Shown: positions 45,161 through 53,476, counted from the first letter of the stretch. The stretch: 64,000 nt of DNA from Gammaproteobacteria bacterium (GCA_021772985.1 JAJFKX010000036.1:1-64000), one strand, 5' to 3'. The notes: generated by a model not told the origin, from the sequence alone. Translations and numbers: made by a program.

Positions 45161-46242
45161 TCAGCTGGGTTCTGGAAATAACCGATTAGCTGCTGAAATG
45201 CCCTTCAAAAACGCTTTGCCAAGTTTCAGCGCAGCCGTTTGAATAGCTCGTCGACTACCGATGGCATGCACAAAGCCTTTTTCTTTATGGTCCAGATATC
45301 GAAGTAAATGGACTGGATCTATATTCAGTCTTTCCAATATCGGCGGTAGATTTTCCTGGATCCTTGCCTGTTTGTCGGGGCGTATGGCCCGGCCACTCCA
45401 ATCGACCAATTCCAGATATTCTGTGAGTGCGCAGGGTAAACCTATATCGTCATATCGCATGCGACTGAAGTCCAATAATTTGGGAATCTGTTTATCCAAG
45501 GAAGCGACTGGTTGTGAGTTGTCTGGTATATCGACTGCTTGTTGTATGCGTTGCTGGATAGATGTGAAATCTGATGTTTCAGGTGTTAATGCAATACCTG
45601 CACGAATGGGATTCAAATCGACATAAGCGACACAGCTAATCAAGGCTTTCTCATCCAATAATGCCTGAGATTTGAAACGACCTTCCCACTAAATTGCCTG
45701 GAGTAAATTGGGCAGCTTTAGCTGGCCCAAAGGGCCGAGCGCCATGGAAGGTGCGAGTCAAACTCGCCCGTACAATCATCTTCAGCATTGGCCATCCGGG
45801 CTATGGGTTCATTTAAGCACCGCATAAACCAGGATAGGTCAGTCAACCTGGCCCGGTATTTAGCCACTAATTGCTGTACCGCGGCTATTTCACCCGAAGT
45901 CATTGATTCACCCGCCAGGTAGCGCTGTACCAATAAATGCCCTGAGAACAGCTGACACCAACGATCTAAAACCTCATCCATCGGCCAACACTGTGCAGTA
46001 GCCGTATTGACCTTCAAGATGACATGGTAGTGATTGCTCATAACGGCATAAGCACAAACATCCAGAGCAAAGACACGGAATAACTTGATTAACAGCACTA
46101 CGATCCAATCACGGCGATGCTCGAAAGAACGTCCAGTGAGTGCATCTTGGCCACAAAGAAAAGCTCGCCGTATGCAACGCCCGATGCAGTGGTAATACGG
46201 TGTTGCATCCAGTGCAACCAGCGAAGATCCTGGGGTTGGCAT
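45161..46242 (-). pseudogene. REP-associated (Y1, IS200-like) transposase, interrupted
   Basis: The N-terminal half (46242 to 45760) has ALDATPYYHCIGRCIRRAFL, and SNHYHVILKV with the HUH metal-binding pair of Y1 transposases. It ends abnormally after CTGEF. A 71-base insertion (45689-45759) follows, and then the natural continuation WEGRFKSQALLDEKALISC and VDLNPIRAG runs to 45161. Deleting exactly 71 bases rejoins the frame. Such enzymes cut single-stranded hairpin DNA and are linked to REP spread. The start is the ATG at 46242. Confidence 0.88.
45689..45759. repeat. 71-bp palindrome-bearing insertion in transposase gene
   Basis: The inserted piece contains the hyphenated palindrome GGCCCaaaGGGCC (45724-45736) and a partial pairing of CAGCTTTAGCTGG just before it. 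The size and palindrome suit a REP-type hairpin unit. No clear target duplication. Its left and right limits follow from restoration of the transposase frame. Confidence 0.75.
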
Positions 46243-46329
46243 AGCAGTTAAGTGATAAAACGTAAAGTTATCTTATGCAATACCAAACAGCTGAACCATC
46301 AGCAGATTCTGAAAATATTGTAAGATTGT

Positions 46330-46351
46330 GGCTATGGATAATGGGTGTCTA
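46330..46351 (-). repeat. GACACCC repeat, right inverted copy
   Basis: GGCTATGGATAATGGGTGTC followed by TA is the inverted relative of 44944-44966, with the first 14 bases of the repeat identical and the last five as well. It closes the transposase unit. Confidence 0.7.
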
Positions 46352-46420
46352 GATGTTTGTAGTAGATGTTTGTAGATGTTTGATTTGAGCCGCTACCCAC
46401 TTTTTATGTAAGGAAATACC

Positions 46421-47005
46421 ATGAGAAAGCTGGCTATTTTAACTTTTCAAACTCTTGACGGTGTAATGCAGGCTCCGAGTGTGCGAGAAGAAGATTTCTC
46501 AGGAGGGTTTACTCAAGGTGGTTGGGCTAATGAGCACTGGGACGAAGTAATGGCGCAAGTTGGTCGTGAGGCAATGGCTGAGTCATATGACCTTTTACTC
46601 GGACGTATTACCTATGAACTTTTTGCTTCAAGCTTTGCTGATTCAAACAATGATAACCCCGTTGTGGAAAAGCTCAACAACGCCAGAAAGTATGTCGTGA
46701 CATCCACTTTGGAAAATCTTAAATGGCAAAACTCGGAAAAGATTACCGGGGATATTGCAGCGGAGTTATTTCAGCTCAAGCAACAGGATGGGCCTCTATT
46801 GCAGGTTCATGGCAGTTGGCAGCTAATCCAAACATTGCTTTCCAACCAGTTAATTGATGAATTTCGGCTTTGGACATTTCCTGTGGTCGTTGGTGCAGGT
46901 AAACGCCTGTTCGCCGATGGTGCCGTTCCAGCCAAGTTTCAGCTGACCAGGTTTGAAACTTGCCCATCCGGGGCATTTATGCATTTTTATAAGCCAGCCG
47001 TATAA
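46421..47005 (+). CDS. Dihydrofolate-reductase-family (RibD C-terminal-like) protein
   Basis: A 194-residue protein: MRKLAILTFQTLDGVMQAP, LLLGRITYELFASS, and VHGSWQLIQTLL with VVVGAGKRLFADG are the usual RibD-C/YyaP motifs. It should bind NADPH and reduce a small substrate, but the real reaction of this branch is unknown. Such genes are frequent in integron cassettes, and an attC-like hairpin overlaps its stop codon. Confidence 0.9.
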   Translation: MRKLAILTFQTLDGVMQAPSVREEDFSGGFTQGGWANEHWDEVMAQVGREAMAESYDLLLGRITYELFASSFADSNNDNPVVEKLNNARKYVVTSTLENLKWQNSEKITGDIAAELFQLKQQDGPLLQVHGSWQLIQTLLSNQLIDEFRLWTFPVVVGAGKRLFADGAVPAKFQLTRFETCPSGAFMHFYKPAV

Positions 47006-47038
47006 CTAATGTGTCAGTTTGACCAAGTTACGTTATGC
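47000..47038 (+). other. Possible short attC-like site
   Basis: GTATAAC at 47000 pairs with GTTATGC at 47032-47038, and the arms between (TAATGTGTCA and TTGACCAAGTTAC) pair partly. At 39 bases it is shorter than normal attC sites, so it may be a deletion form. Confidence 0.5.
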
Positions 47039-47105
47039 TCCAATGAGCAAATTACACTGCGCAGGGCAACTGTCACCCCCAGAACACTACACATCGGAGG
47101 TTCAC

Positions 47106-47492
47106 ATGAGGCGAGTCACTGGCATCGGCGGCATCTTTATCAAGGCAAAGGATGCACCTGCGTTGCAGGCTTGGTACAAGCGTCATCTCGGCATCGATGT
47201 CCAGGAGTGGGGCGGTACCGCGTTCGCCTGGGCCGACTCGGATGGGAAGCCCGCAGGCGGGACGACCGTCTGGTCCGTTTGTTCGGAGGAAGGCGACCAG
47301 TTTGCTCCAAGCAAAGCCTCGTTCATGGTCAACTACCGCGTTGAAGACCTTCACGCTGTGGTCACGGCGCTCAAAGCGGAAGGCTGCAACGTCCTCGACA
47401 AGATCGATGACTCTGAGTACGGCAAGTTTGCCTGGGTCATCGATCCTGAAGGAAACAAGGTCGAGTTGTGGCAACCACCTGCCGGTCAATAG
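47106..47492 (+). CDS. VOC-family (glyoxalase-like) protein, cassette type
   Basis: The ATG at 47106 has a GGAGG site seven bases upstream; longer in-frame starts would cross the attC-like site. The 128-residue product shows VTGIGGIFIKAKDAPALQAW, MVNYRVEDLHAVVTALKAEG and WVIDPEGNKVELWQPP, a complete VOC pattern. GC content is higher than in the neighbours. Close relatives are common in integron arrays. Confidence 0.9.
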   Translation: MRRVTGIGGIFIKAKDAPALQAWYKRHLGIDVQEWGGTAFAWADSDGKPAGGTTVWSVCSEEGDQFAPSKASFMVNYRVEDLHAVVTALKAEGCNVLDKIDDSEYGKFAWVIDPEGNKVELWQPPAGQ

Positions 47493-47514
47493 AAACGCGC
47501 CCACGCTCCCTGCG

Positions 47515-47534
47515 GCCTAACTCTTCGCTGCAGC
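47515..47534 (+). other. Truncated attC (left half only)
   Basis: GCCTAAC (47515-47521) then TCTTCGCTGCAGC is the R''-L'' half of a typical attC. The matching right half is missing; instead the repeat segment at 47555 follows. Confidence 0.6.
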
Positions 47535-47554
47535 AGACGAGAGCTCCGACAGCT

Positions 47555-47568
47555 ATTATTTTATAGCC
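47555..47568 (+). repeat. Partial GACACCC-type repeat
   Basis: ATTATTTTATAGCC, identical to the right part of the repeat at 44953-44966, directly after the truncated attC. Confidence 0.55.
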
Positions 47569-47654
47569 TCATGTAAGCTGAGATTTTGCTCAAACTCTCA
47601 GAATGAAAACTATGAATAACGTGTGTCTGAATAGCGCATGGAGGTAAGCTCACG

Positions 47655-48554
47655 ATGAAACAAATCAATAAACTTTTCAGTCTATTCATGTTGGTGGCAT
47701 TGCTTTTTACCGGTTGCAGCGAGTTTTCTGAAGATGCACCAGAACGATTAGCTGATCCATTGGCAGGGTTAACCGATAACCCACCGGCTGAGGGGATGTG
47801 TGCCGGCTGGCGGAAAAGTCTGGCTATAGGTAGGCGAATACATGATGTGGAATATTGCCTCCGCGAGAAAGCGCTGCGCGATCGCCCGGCAGCTGTTGCA
47901 GAAGCTGAGGTTTTACTCGGTTGGCAAATCACCGAAGATGATTATTCGATGCTTAAACCTGTACTGATGGCTTTGTCGAATTATCCTCAGCCGGGCAGCT
48001 TGGAACAATACCTTACAGAGCAATCATTGCTGCCCAACCTGCCTGATGAGTACAGCCAGCTTGAGGTGGCATTGACCGTATCCGATTTCGTCAGCGTGCT
48101 GGGCAATATCTATTGGCTTGATGTTGAAACCGGGGTATTCCCGAACAACCATGACTATCTATTGGCGGGTGTAGCCGCATTGAGCGAGCTACATCAGGCT
48201 CAATTTACCGAGCAACCACCTAACGACTATGACGCTGGCGATGAGCCCTACCTGCTGAGGGCACAGTTCAGGGGTAAGTCTTACCAGCAAGCAGCAGAAA
48301 ATTATGGCGACTGGTATGACGTTAGTGCAGTCTTGAGACTACTTAATAGGATTGCCGTGGACCAGGCCTTGGATGACAGGTTTATGAGCTTGCCGACAGG
48401 TGATCAAACAGCGATTATCTGGGTGGTGGGTGCTCAAAAGCTGACTCAACTACAAACTGAGGGGTTGATTCGTCTTAGTGCTGCAGAGCTGTCGATGCAG
48501 ACCGGGAAAGCGTTCGAACAAGAGGTGCGAGAAAATTACGATAACGTGCAATAG
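47655..48554 (+). CDS. Lipoprotein of unknown function
   Basis: A 299-residue product with a lipoprotein signal (LVALLFTGC, Cys21) and a GGAGGT ribosome site. The mature part is helical, with no recognised domain. A short conserved-looking motif CAGWRKSLAIGRRIHDVEYC has two cysteines that may bond. It is probably held in a membrane facing the periplasm. No neighbour hints at its role. Confidence 0.7.
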   Translation: MKQINKLFSLFMLVALLFTGCSEFSEDAPERLADPLAGLTDNPPAEGMCAGWRKSLAIGRRIHDVEYCLREKALRDRPAAVAEAEVLLGWQITEDDYSMLKPVLMALSNYPQPGSLEQYLTEQSLLPNLPDEYSQLEVALTVSDFVSVLGNIYWLDVETGVFPNNHDYLLAGVAALSELHQAQFTEQPPNDYDAGDEPYLLRAQFRGKSYQQAAENYGDWYDVSAVLRLLNRIAVDQALDDRFMSLPTGDQTAIIWVVGAQKLTQLQTEGLIRLSAAELSMQTGKAFEQEVRENYDNVQ

Positions 48555-48645
48555 GTGTGCTGGGGATAGATGAATTGCTAATCACTTAAGCAACTGAAAC
48601 GAACCCCGAGGAATGTATTGCACAGTTGCTGCAATAGGTAATCAA

Positions 48646-49071
48646 ATGAAATTATTTTTATCATTAATAGGGGCATTGGCTGCATTTATTGTTTATGCAG
48701 AAGATGGATTGTTATCTGATTTGTTGATTGGCAAATATTTGCTGATAGGAAAATCCCCGGACTCTGATAATACCTACAGTGGGAAAGTAGAAATATACGG
48801 GGGCACGGACAAATTAAAAGTCATTCGTCAAATTGGTAATCTGACGGTACATGGTGAAGCCACTATAGAGACAGTATTAAATGGCGATGCAAAAGTGCTT
48901 AGGGTAAGGTTTTCCGAAAACACTATAGAATATGAAGAAACCTGTTTGGTGCACTCAGATTTAGATAATAACCCTAGAATTTCATGTTATTTGTATCAGC
49001 CTGGCGTTAAAACTGAAATGCCGGGTATAGAGGCATTATTTCATGACCATACTGAAGTGGACGTGGAATGA
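48646..49071 (+). CDS. Small secreted protein of unknown function
   Basis: ATG at 48646 begins the signal peptide MKLFLSLIGALAAFIVYA; an upstream in-frame ATG at 48613 has its ribosome site too close. The 141-residue mature-rich product looks like a single beta-barrel or sandwich (alternating strands KVEIYGG, LTVHGEATIETVL, VLRVRFSENTIEY), with two cysteines. No family recognised. Confidence 0.6.
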   Translation: MKLFLSLIGALAAFIVYAEDGLLSDLLIGKYLLIGKSPDSDNTYSGKVEIYGGTDKLKVIRQIGNLTVHGEATIETVLNGDAKVLRVRFSENTIEYEETCLVHSDLDNNPRISCYLYQPGVKTEMPGIEALFHDHTEVDVE

Positions 49072-49840
49072 CAGGGTAATGCAAAAATTCATCTATTGTT
49101 TAGATTAAAAATTAAATTGTCATAAAGAATAAAAAACCCATTGATTTATTATGGTTAGCATCAGCATTTCAATATGCTACTACTTAGGTAGTATATATCA
49201 TACTTTGTCATGACATTAGAGCAGCATCAGTTAGAACACATCTTTGCCCTAAAGAAAGATCTGACGGGTATTATTCAGGTGCAGGTAGCAATAGCAGATA
49301 GCATTCAATGTGCTTGTGAAGGAAGTGGTGTCGGCATGGTGGTTTGTTATAAATGGTTAAGCCAACTATATGCAATATCAATTCTCTGAGCTATCAGCTA
49401 AAATGGAGATGTCGCAACTATGAGAAATAGATGAATACTGAAATATTTGCGACAATTGTAAAAACTTGTAAAATCTTATACTTGTTCGAATATTTCTATA
49501 ATTAACATCGGTTTGTTTTAGCCGCTATAAACAGAACAAGGCTGTCGCAGCATTGAATTAGCGATAAACCAAGTCTAATAAAATCACGAACTTCTTGACA
49601 ATATCAATAGATTCACTAAAATACGACATATGTGAACATTTGATGAATGCACAGGATTATTAGAGCCTCAAATAAAGGCCACTTCCAAGGAAAAGCCAGC
49701 AAGTAGATGTCGAGTTCTCGTGTCTACAATATATTTTCATCAGTTTTCCGGATCTTTATTATATTCCTGGAAGATTATTTTCGCTATGAAGCTATACGTT
49801 TTATATGTGTGATACGCAAGGAGCGTTTTGTTTACATGCT
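49072..49840. other. AT-rich 770-bp intergenic region before the light-switch operon
   Basis: No convincing gene. A 59-codon frame at 49210-49389 has no ribosome site. There are small dyads such as ACTAC-TTAG-GTAGT near 49180. The long, low-GC leader ahead of the Roadblock-BLUF-GTPase genes could contain regulatory sites or mark an insertion boundary. Confidence 0.5.
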
Positions 49841-49870
49841 TTGAGTATTGCGTGATATCGTTTTTAATAT
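49841..49870 (+). promoter_or_regulatory. Candidate sigma70 promoter of the BLUF-GTPase operon
   Basis: TTGAGT at 49841-49846 and TAATAT at 49865-49870 are separated by 18 bases. Transcription would start near 49877, leaving a leader of about 54 bases before the ATG at 49931. Confidence 0.45.
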
Positions 49871-49930
49871 AAAGCACAAATGTTACGTTTTATAACGAAT
49901 TTAATTATATTTCTAATTTGGAGTAACATA

Positions 49931-50290
49931 ATGAGTTCAACAAAAGAATGTCTAGATGAACTAATGACAATAGATGGTGCTATGGGGGGCTGCATTGTCG
50001 ATTATAGAACCGGTATGGTATTGGGTATGATAGGTGGGGGCGTAGATTTGGAGCTGGCTGGCGCCGGTAATGCACAAGTTGTAAAAGCGAAAATGGATAC
50101 CATGGCGTCATTGGGTATCGATGGAGAAATTGAAGACATTCTGATCACATTGGATTCTCAAATTCATATTATTCGCCCTACTGCAAACCACTCGGACCTG
50201 TTTATTTACCTGGTTCTTAATAAAGCCAAAGCTAACCTGGCCCTGGCTCGAAGAAAAGTCCAGAATCTTGAAAATGCTTTGGAGATCTAA
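49931..50290 (+). CDS. Roadblock/LC7-domain protein 1
   Basis: ATG at 49931 follows TTGGAG; a possible ATG 17 codons earlier adds an unlikely hydrophobic lead. The 119-residue protein is a single Roadblock/LC7 domain: MTIDGAMGGCIVDYRTGMVLG at the start, a helix with a DxELAGAGNAQVVKAK pattern, then strands EDILITLDSQIHIIRP and LFIYLVLNK. MglB-type Roadblock dimers stimulate or shape small GTPases of the MglA/Cvn kind. It is the first gene of a four-gene unit ending with a second Roadblock gene, and one of the pair may be the GTPase-activating partner. Confidence 0.88.
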   Translation: MSSTKECLDELMTIDGAMGGCIVDYRTGMVLGMIGGGVDLELAGAGNAQVVKAKMDTMASLGIDGEIEDILITLDSQIHIIRPTANHSDLFIYLVLNKAKANLALARRKVQNLENALEI

Positions 50291-50373
50291 TTACACAAAT
50301 AGTGTAAAAGTAGCGCATTAGATAATTCTAATGCGCACGCCCATAGGCACTATTGGCCTATCATGGAGTGGCA

Positions 50374-51144
50374 ATGTTTAAGCAAATCTTATATTGCAGC
50401 ACTGCGAATGGGCAATGGAGTGAACATGTACCAACTGCTATTACTGATATTATTGTGCAGGGAAGACGATTCAATCGAGCCAATAATATTACTGGATTTT
50501 TGTGTTATAAGGGTGGCTATTATCTGCAGGCAATAGAAGGGCCAACCGAGGTTATAACATCGTTATATAAAAGAATATGTACTGACTCGCGACACTATGA
50601 TGTCAATACTCTTTTAGACGAGGCTAATTTAACTACTCGTGAATTTCAAGCATGGAGTCTAAAACTTGCATCAACCTCACCAGTCAGTGAAAAAGTCGCA
50701 TTATTCATCGATAAGAAATGGCCTGCATTAAAAAACAATAATAAAGCCGCATTGAAAATATTAAGTATATTTTATAAGGCTCAGGTAAGATCTAATTATT
50801 ACAATGCTGATTTCCCCAGCCTTAGAAAAGTTGGGCAAATTGAGGTAAAGTTGCTTTCTGTTCCCACAATTACAAGTGCGCAAGTTGGTAATCATGATCT
50901 GCTCGATATCTATGGCCACCTAATAATGAGATGGCGGACATTCTATGATTTATTGGGCACATTTAGACTAAAAGAATATGAGTTATATAACTTATTACAT
51001 CAACTATATCAAAGCGACGATTTGGCCATTCGAAAATATCAGGTTCAGCACGCAAATAATACCTTTCGGAATCAAAGCAAACCCAGGCAAAGCGATAGTA
51101 ATTTTTACAGCCAGCTTCGCTCATTCTTCCGCAGGTATGTTTGA
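50374..51144 (+). CDS. BLUF-domain blue-light photoreceptor with novel C-terminal region
   Basis: ATG at 50374 has a GGAG site. The 256-residue protein starts with a BLUF domain (residues 1-98). The flavin-cycle residues are all in place: Tyr7 (ILYCS), Asn34 (RRFNRANNITG), Gln52 (YYLQAIEG) and Trp94 (FQAWSLKL). Asn and Gln are 18 apart, as in known BLUF proteins, while the Tyr-Asn loop has three extra residues. It would bind FAD and shift on blue light. Residues 105-256 match nothing I know and look helical. Translation is coupled to the GTPase gene (TGATG), so light signals may pass to it. Confidence 0.93.
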   Translation: MFKQILYCSTANGQWSEHVPTAITDIIVQGRRFNRANNITGFLCYKGGYYLQAIEGPTEVITSLYKRICTDSRHYDVNTLLDEANLTTREFQAWSLKLASTSPVSEKVALFIDKKWPALKNNNKAALKILSIFYKAQVRSNYYNADFPSLRKVGQIEVKLLSVPTITSAQVGNHDLLDIYGHLIMRWRTFYDLLGTFRLKEYELYNLLHQLYQSDDLAIRKYQVQHANNTFRNQSKPRQSDSNFYSQLRSFFRRYV

Positions 51145-51686
51145 TGTCCGATTATCAGAAATTAGCATTTGTTGGTGATGTGGGGTCTGGAAAATCAACT
51201 ATTATTAGAACTTTGAGTGAAATCGAAGTTGTCGACACAGACAAGCGGGCGACAGTTGATATAGGAAAAGAATTTACAACAATTGGTATTGATTACGGAC
51301 GTATTAATTTCAATGATTCAATGGCCTTGGGTTTATACGGTGTGCCAGGGCAAAAACGTTATTCATTATTATGGGAGCATGTCAATAAATCACTATGGGG
51401 GCTTACATTGCTGGTGAAGTTTTCCGGTGCGCCCAATACTGTAGATTTATCTGAATGCTTAAGATTCTTTGATCCAGTAAAAACAGGCACACCATTTGTT
51501 CTAGGCCTAACGCATGTTGACGAAGTGAGCAATAAGAATGTCTCTGCAGTAGCTGACATCTTGAAGTCTTTCCTGCTTGATCATGAACTTCCTGGTGTTG
51601 TAATTCCTGTTAATTGCCTCGATCGGAAGTCATCTATGATGATACCGTACTTTATTAATTCCATGCATAATGCAAAAGCAATATAA
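51144..51686 (+). CDS. MglA/CvnD-like small GTPase
   Basis: ATG at 51144 overlaps the BLUF stop. The 180-residue GTPase has a P-loop GDVGSGKST (residues 11-19), a switch I segment EFTTIGIDYGRI, switch II YGVPGQKRYSLLW with Gln in the catalytic place but no Asp in the DxxG position, as in CvnD-type proteins, and THVD for guanine recognition. It lacks lipidation signals and is cytoplasmic. In Streptomyces conservons and in Myxococcus, such GTPases work with Roadblock proteins to control signalling or polarity. Here the neighbours are two Roadblock proteins and a photoreceptor. Confidence 0.9.
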   Translation: MSDYQKLAFVGDVGSGKSTIIRTLSEIEVVDTDKRATVDIGKEFTTIGIDYGRINFNDSMALGLYGVPGQKRYSLLWEHVNKSLWGLTLLVKFSGAPNTVDLSECLRFFDPVKTGTPFVLGLTHVDEVSNKNVSAVADILKSFLLDHELPGVVIPVNCLDRKSSMMIPYFINSMHNAKAI

Positions 51687-51706
51687 CTCAAGGAAATAAA
51701 ATTAAG

Positions 51707-52111
51707 ATGCTTAACCAAAGCAAGACTGTATTTAATGGAATAAAAAAACTTTCAATACCATTGATAAATCAGTTTGTTGAGGCTAATTTCGAAGTAATCA
51801 TGGCAAGCGTCTGTACCGAGGATGGTTTTGTCATTCATCATAGAAACTCTGAGAAATGTGACCTTGAAGGCGATAAAATGGCTGCAATAACAAGTACGCT
51901 TATATCCATAGCCGAAGCTTCCGTACAAAGTATAGCCAGCGGAAAACTAAGGGTAACCATCGTTGAATCTGATTCAGCCAACCTTTTCGTTATTAGAACG
52001 TTAGTCCACGAGACAGCTATAGTTCTTGGTGTTGCTGTCTCTCGAAAGATTTCAATTGGACAGTCATTGTTTATCACAAACCGCCTTTCAAATGCTTTGG
52101 AAAGTCTTTAG
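51707..52111 (+). CDS. Roadblock/LC7-domain protein 2
   Basis: A 134-residue protein with a Roadblock/LC7 fold: VIMASVCTEDGFVIHHR, MAAITSTLISIAEASVQSIA, VTIVESDSANLFVIRTL and AIVLGVAVS. It is larger and more hydrophobic than the first Roadblock protein of this unit and nearer to CvnB. It is separated from the GTPase gene by 20 bases. The two may bind the GTPase at different states, or form a heterodimer. Confidence 0.9.
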   Translation: MLNQSKTVFNGIKKLSIPLINQFVEANFEVIMASVCTEDGFVIHHRNSEKCDLEGDKMAAITSTLISIAEASVQSIASGKLRVTIVESDSANLFVIRTLVHETAIVLGVAVSRKISIGQSLFITNRLSNALESL

Positions 52112-52178
52112 ACACACTAAATATATTTGATCGTTTTCACAGGAAATGCCTCAGTATTCAAGATAGATATCCCATCCA

Positions 52179-52925
52179 CTATTTGGGTCGTATTTTTCTG
52201 GAAACCATAAAATAAGCTGTTGCTGGCAATGCGCTGAAAAATTTCATCATCCAGGTGAATTTTTTGGGGAAATGGATTTCAAAGGCTTTTGATACCAGGC
52301 CTTTGGAAATAGCTTTGGCAGCGTCTTCTGGCTCAATCAACATCGGCATGGGAAAATTATTTTTATCGGTTAGCGGGGTGCGGACAAAACCGGGGTTGAT
52401 GACTTTGACGTCGATGTTTTGATTTTCCAGTTCAATTTTTAAGCTTTCTGCGTAGTTAATGATCGCGGCTTTGGTTGCGCAATAAGGTTGCCCGTATGGC
52501 AGGCCGCGATAGCCGGCAACACTCCCGCATAACGCAATTTGACCAAACCCCTGTTTCTCGAATAGAGGTAATACCGCATTGACGGTATTAAATGCGCCAC
52601 CGAGATTGACATGAATCATGTCATGAATGAAGTTGATGTCTTTGGTTTGTTTGGAATGGGGCGCGTAAATAGCAGCTAAAAACACGACGCTGTCCAGCTT
52701 CTGCAGTGTTTTTGCAGCGTTTGTTAAAGCATCGTGGTCGGCAACATCGACAGCCAGGACGGTGTGATTACCGCCCAGTTGCTGATTAATGGCGTGAAGT
52801 TTATGTTCGCTGCGCGCGGATAAAATCAGCTGTGCCTGTTGGCTGGAAAACTCCCTGGCAAGAGCTTCGCCGATGCCGCTGCTTGCGCCGATAATCCAGA
52901 TTTGTTTGCCTGCATACGATTTCAT
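52179..52925 (-). CDS. SDR-family oxidoreductase
   Basis: A 248-residue short-chain dehydrogenase. The Rossmann motif GASSGIGEALAREF lies near residue 13 and the active site is CGSVAGYRG ... YCATK with Ser, Tyr and Lys. Its ATG overlaps the stop of the DUF3833 gene by one base. As the last gene of the nine-gene operon it probably reduces or oxidises a lipid intermediate made by the earlier enzymes; that is inference from context. Confidence 0.93.
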   Translation of the reverse strand: MKSYAGKQIWIIGASSGIGEALAREFSSQQAQLILSARSEHKLHAINQQLGGNHTVLAVDVADHDALTNAAKTLQKLDSVVFLAAIYAPHSKQTKDINFIHDMIHVNLGGAFNTVNAVLPLFEKQGFGQIALCGSVAGYRGLPYGQPYCATKAAIINYAESLKIELENQNIDVKVINPGFVRTPLTDKNNFPMPMLIEPEDAAKAISKGLVSKAFEIHFPKKFTWMMKFFSALPATAYFMVSRKIRPK

Positions 52926-53476
52926 TATTGATTCTGTTTTTGCATAAACAACGTGAGCTCAGCCATCCGGATACCAAATTTCTTCAAATATGAGCGGTTA
53001 ATCAGCACTCCATCATTCATTAAAAACATCCAATCATCAAATGTGATGCGGTAAGTTTTCTCGCCGACATCCAGATCCATTCGATAAGCCCAACGCATTG
53101 CGTTGCCTTCGATGTTGCCATCAGCCTTGTCAATTATATCGCCGGCTGTGCCTTCGTATTGCTGGTCGGCAATTTTCTTAATGGTCCAGATACGTTTCTG
53201 GGTTTCTCCATCATAGTAATCAAAATGCTCTTCCAGGGTGCCGACATCACCATCCCATGTGCCATTCATGGTTACGTCGAAACGGCGGGTAACATGGCCC
53301 TTGCGATCTTGTACCAGTCCCCAGGCCTTGATTGGGCCGCTGAAATATTCCTTCAGATCCAAAGGCGGTTCGGCGCCTTTGTAGTGATCCAATGTCGGTC
53401 CACCTACGCAGGCGCTAAGAAATGCTACGAGTCCCATGGCAACTGTTCCTATCAAAGTTTTGTTTATCAAGCGCAT
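52925..53476 (-). CDS. DUF3833 lipoprotein
   Basis: ATG at 53476 follows AAGGAG at eight bases; an earlier ATG lacks spacing. The 183-residue product has a lipobox (LSACV) and the DUF3833 pattern: LDLKEYFSGPIKAWGLVQDRKG, then FDVTMNGTWDGDVGTLEE. The start overlaps the MFS gene by 62 bases. DUF3833 proteins are typically clustered with DUF1365, CFA-type methyltransferase and FAD proteins in light-response lipid loci. Confidence 0.93.
   Translation of the reverse strand: MRLINKTLIGTVAMGLVAFLSACVGGPTLDHYKGAEPPLDLKEYFSGPIKAWGLVQDRKGHVTRRFDVTMNGTWDGDVGTLEEHFDYYDGETQKRIWTIKKIADQQYEGTAGDIIDKADGNIEGNAMRWAYRMDLDVGEKTYRITFDDWMFLMNDGVLINRSYLKKFGIRMAELTLFMQKQNQ

Noticed and set aside
49210-49389. A 59-codon open frame in the region before the BLUF operon
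   Set aside because: No ribosome site, no known similarity, and a weak hydrophobic end only; could not be supported as a gene.
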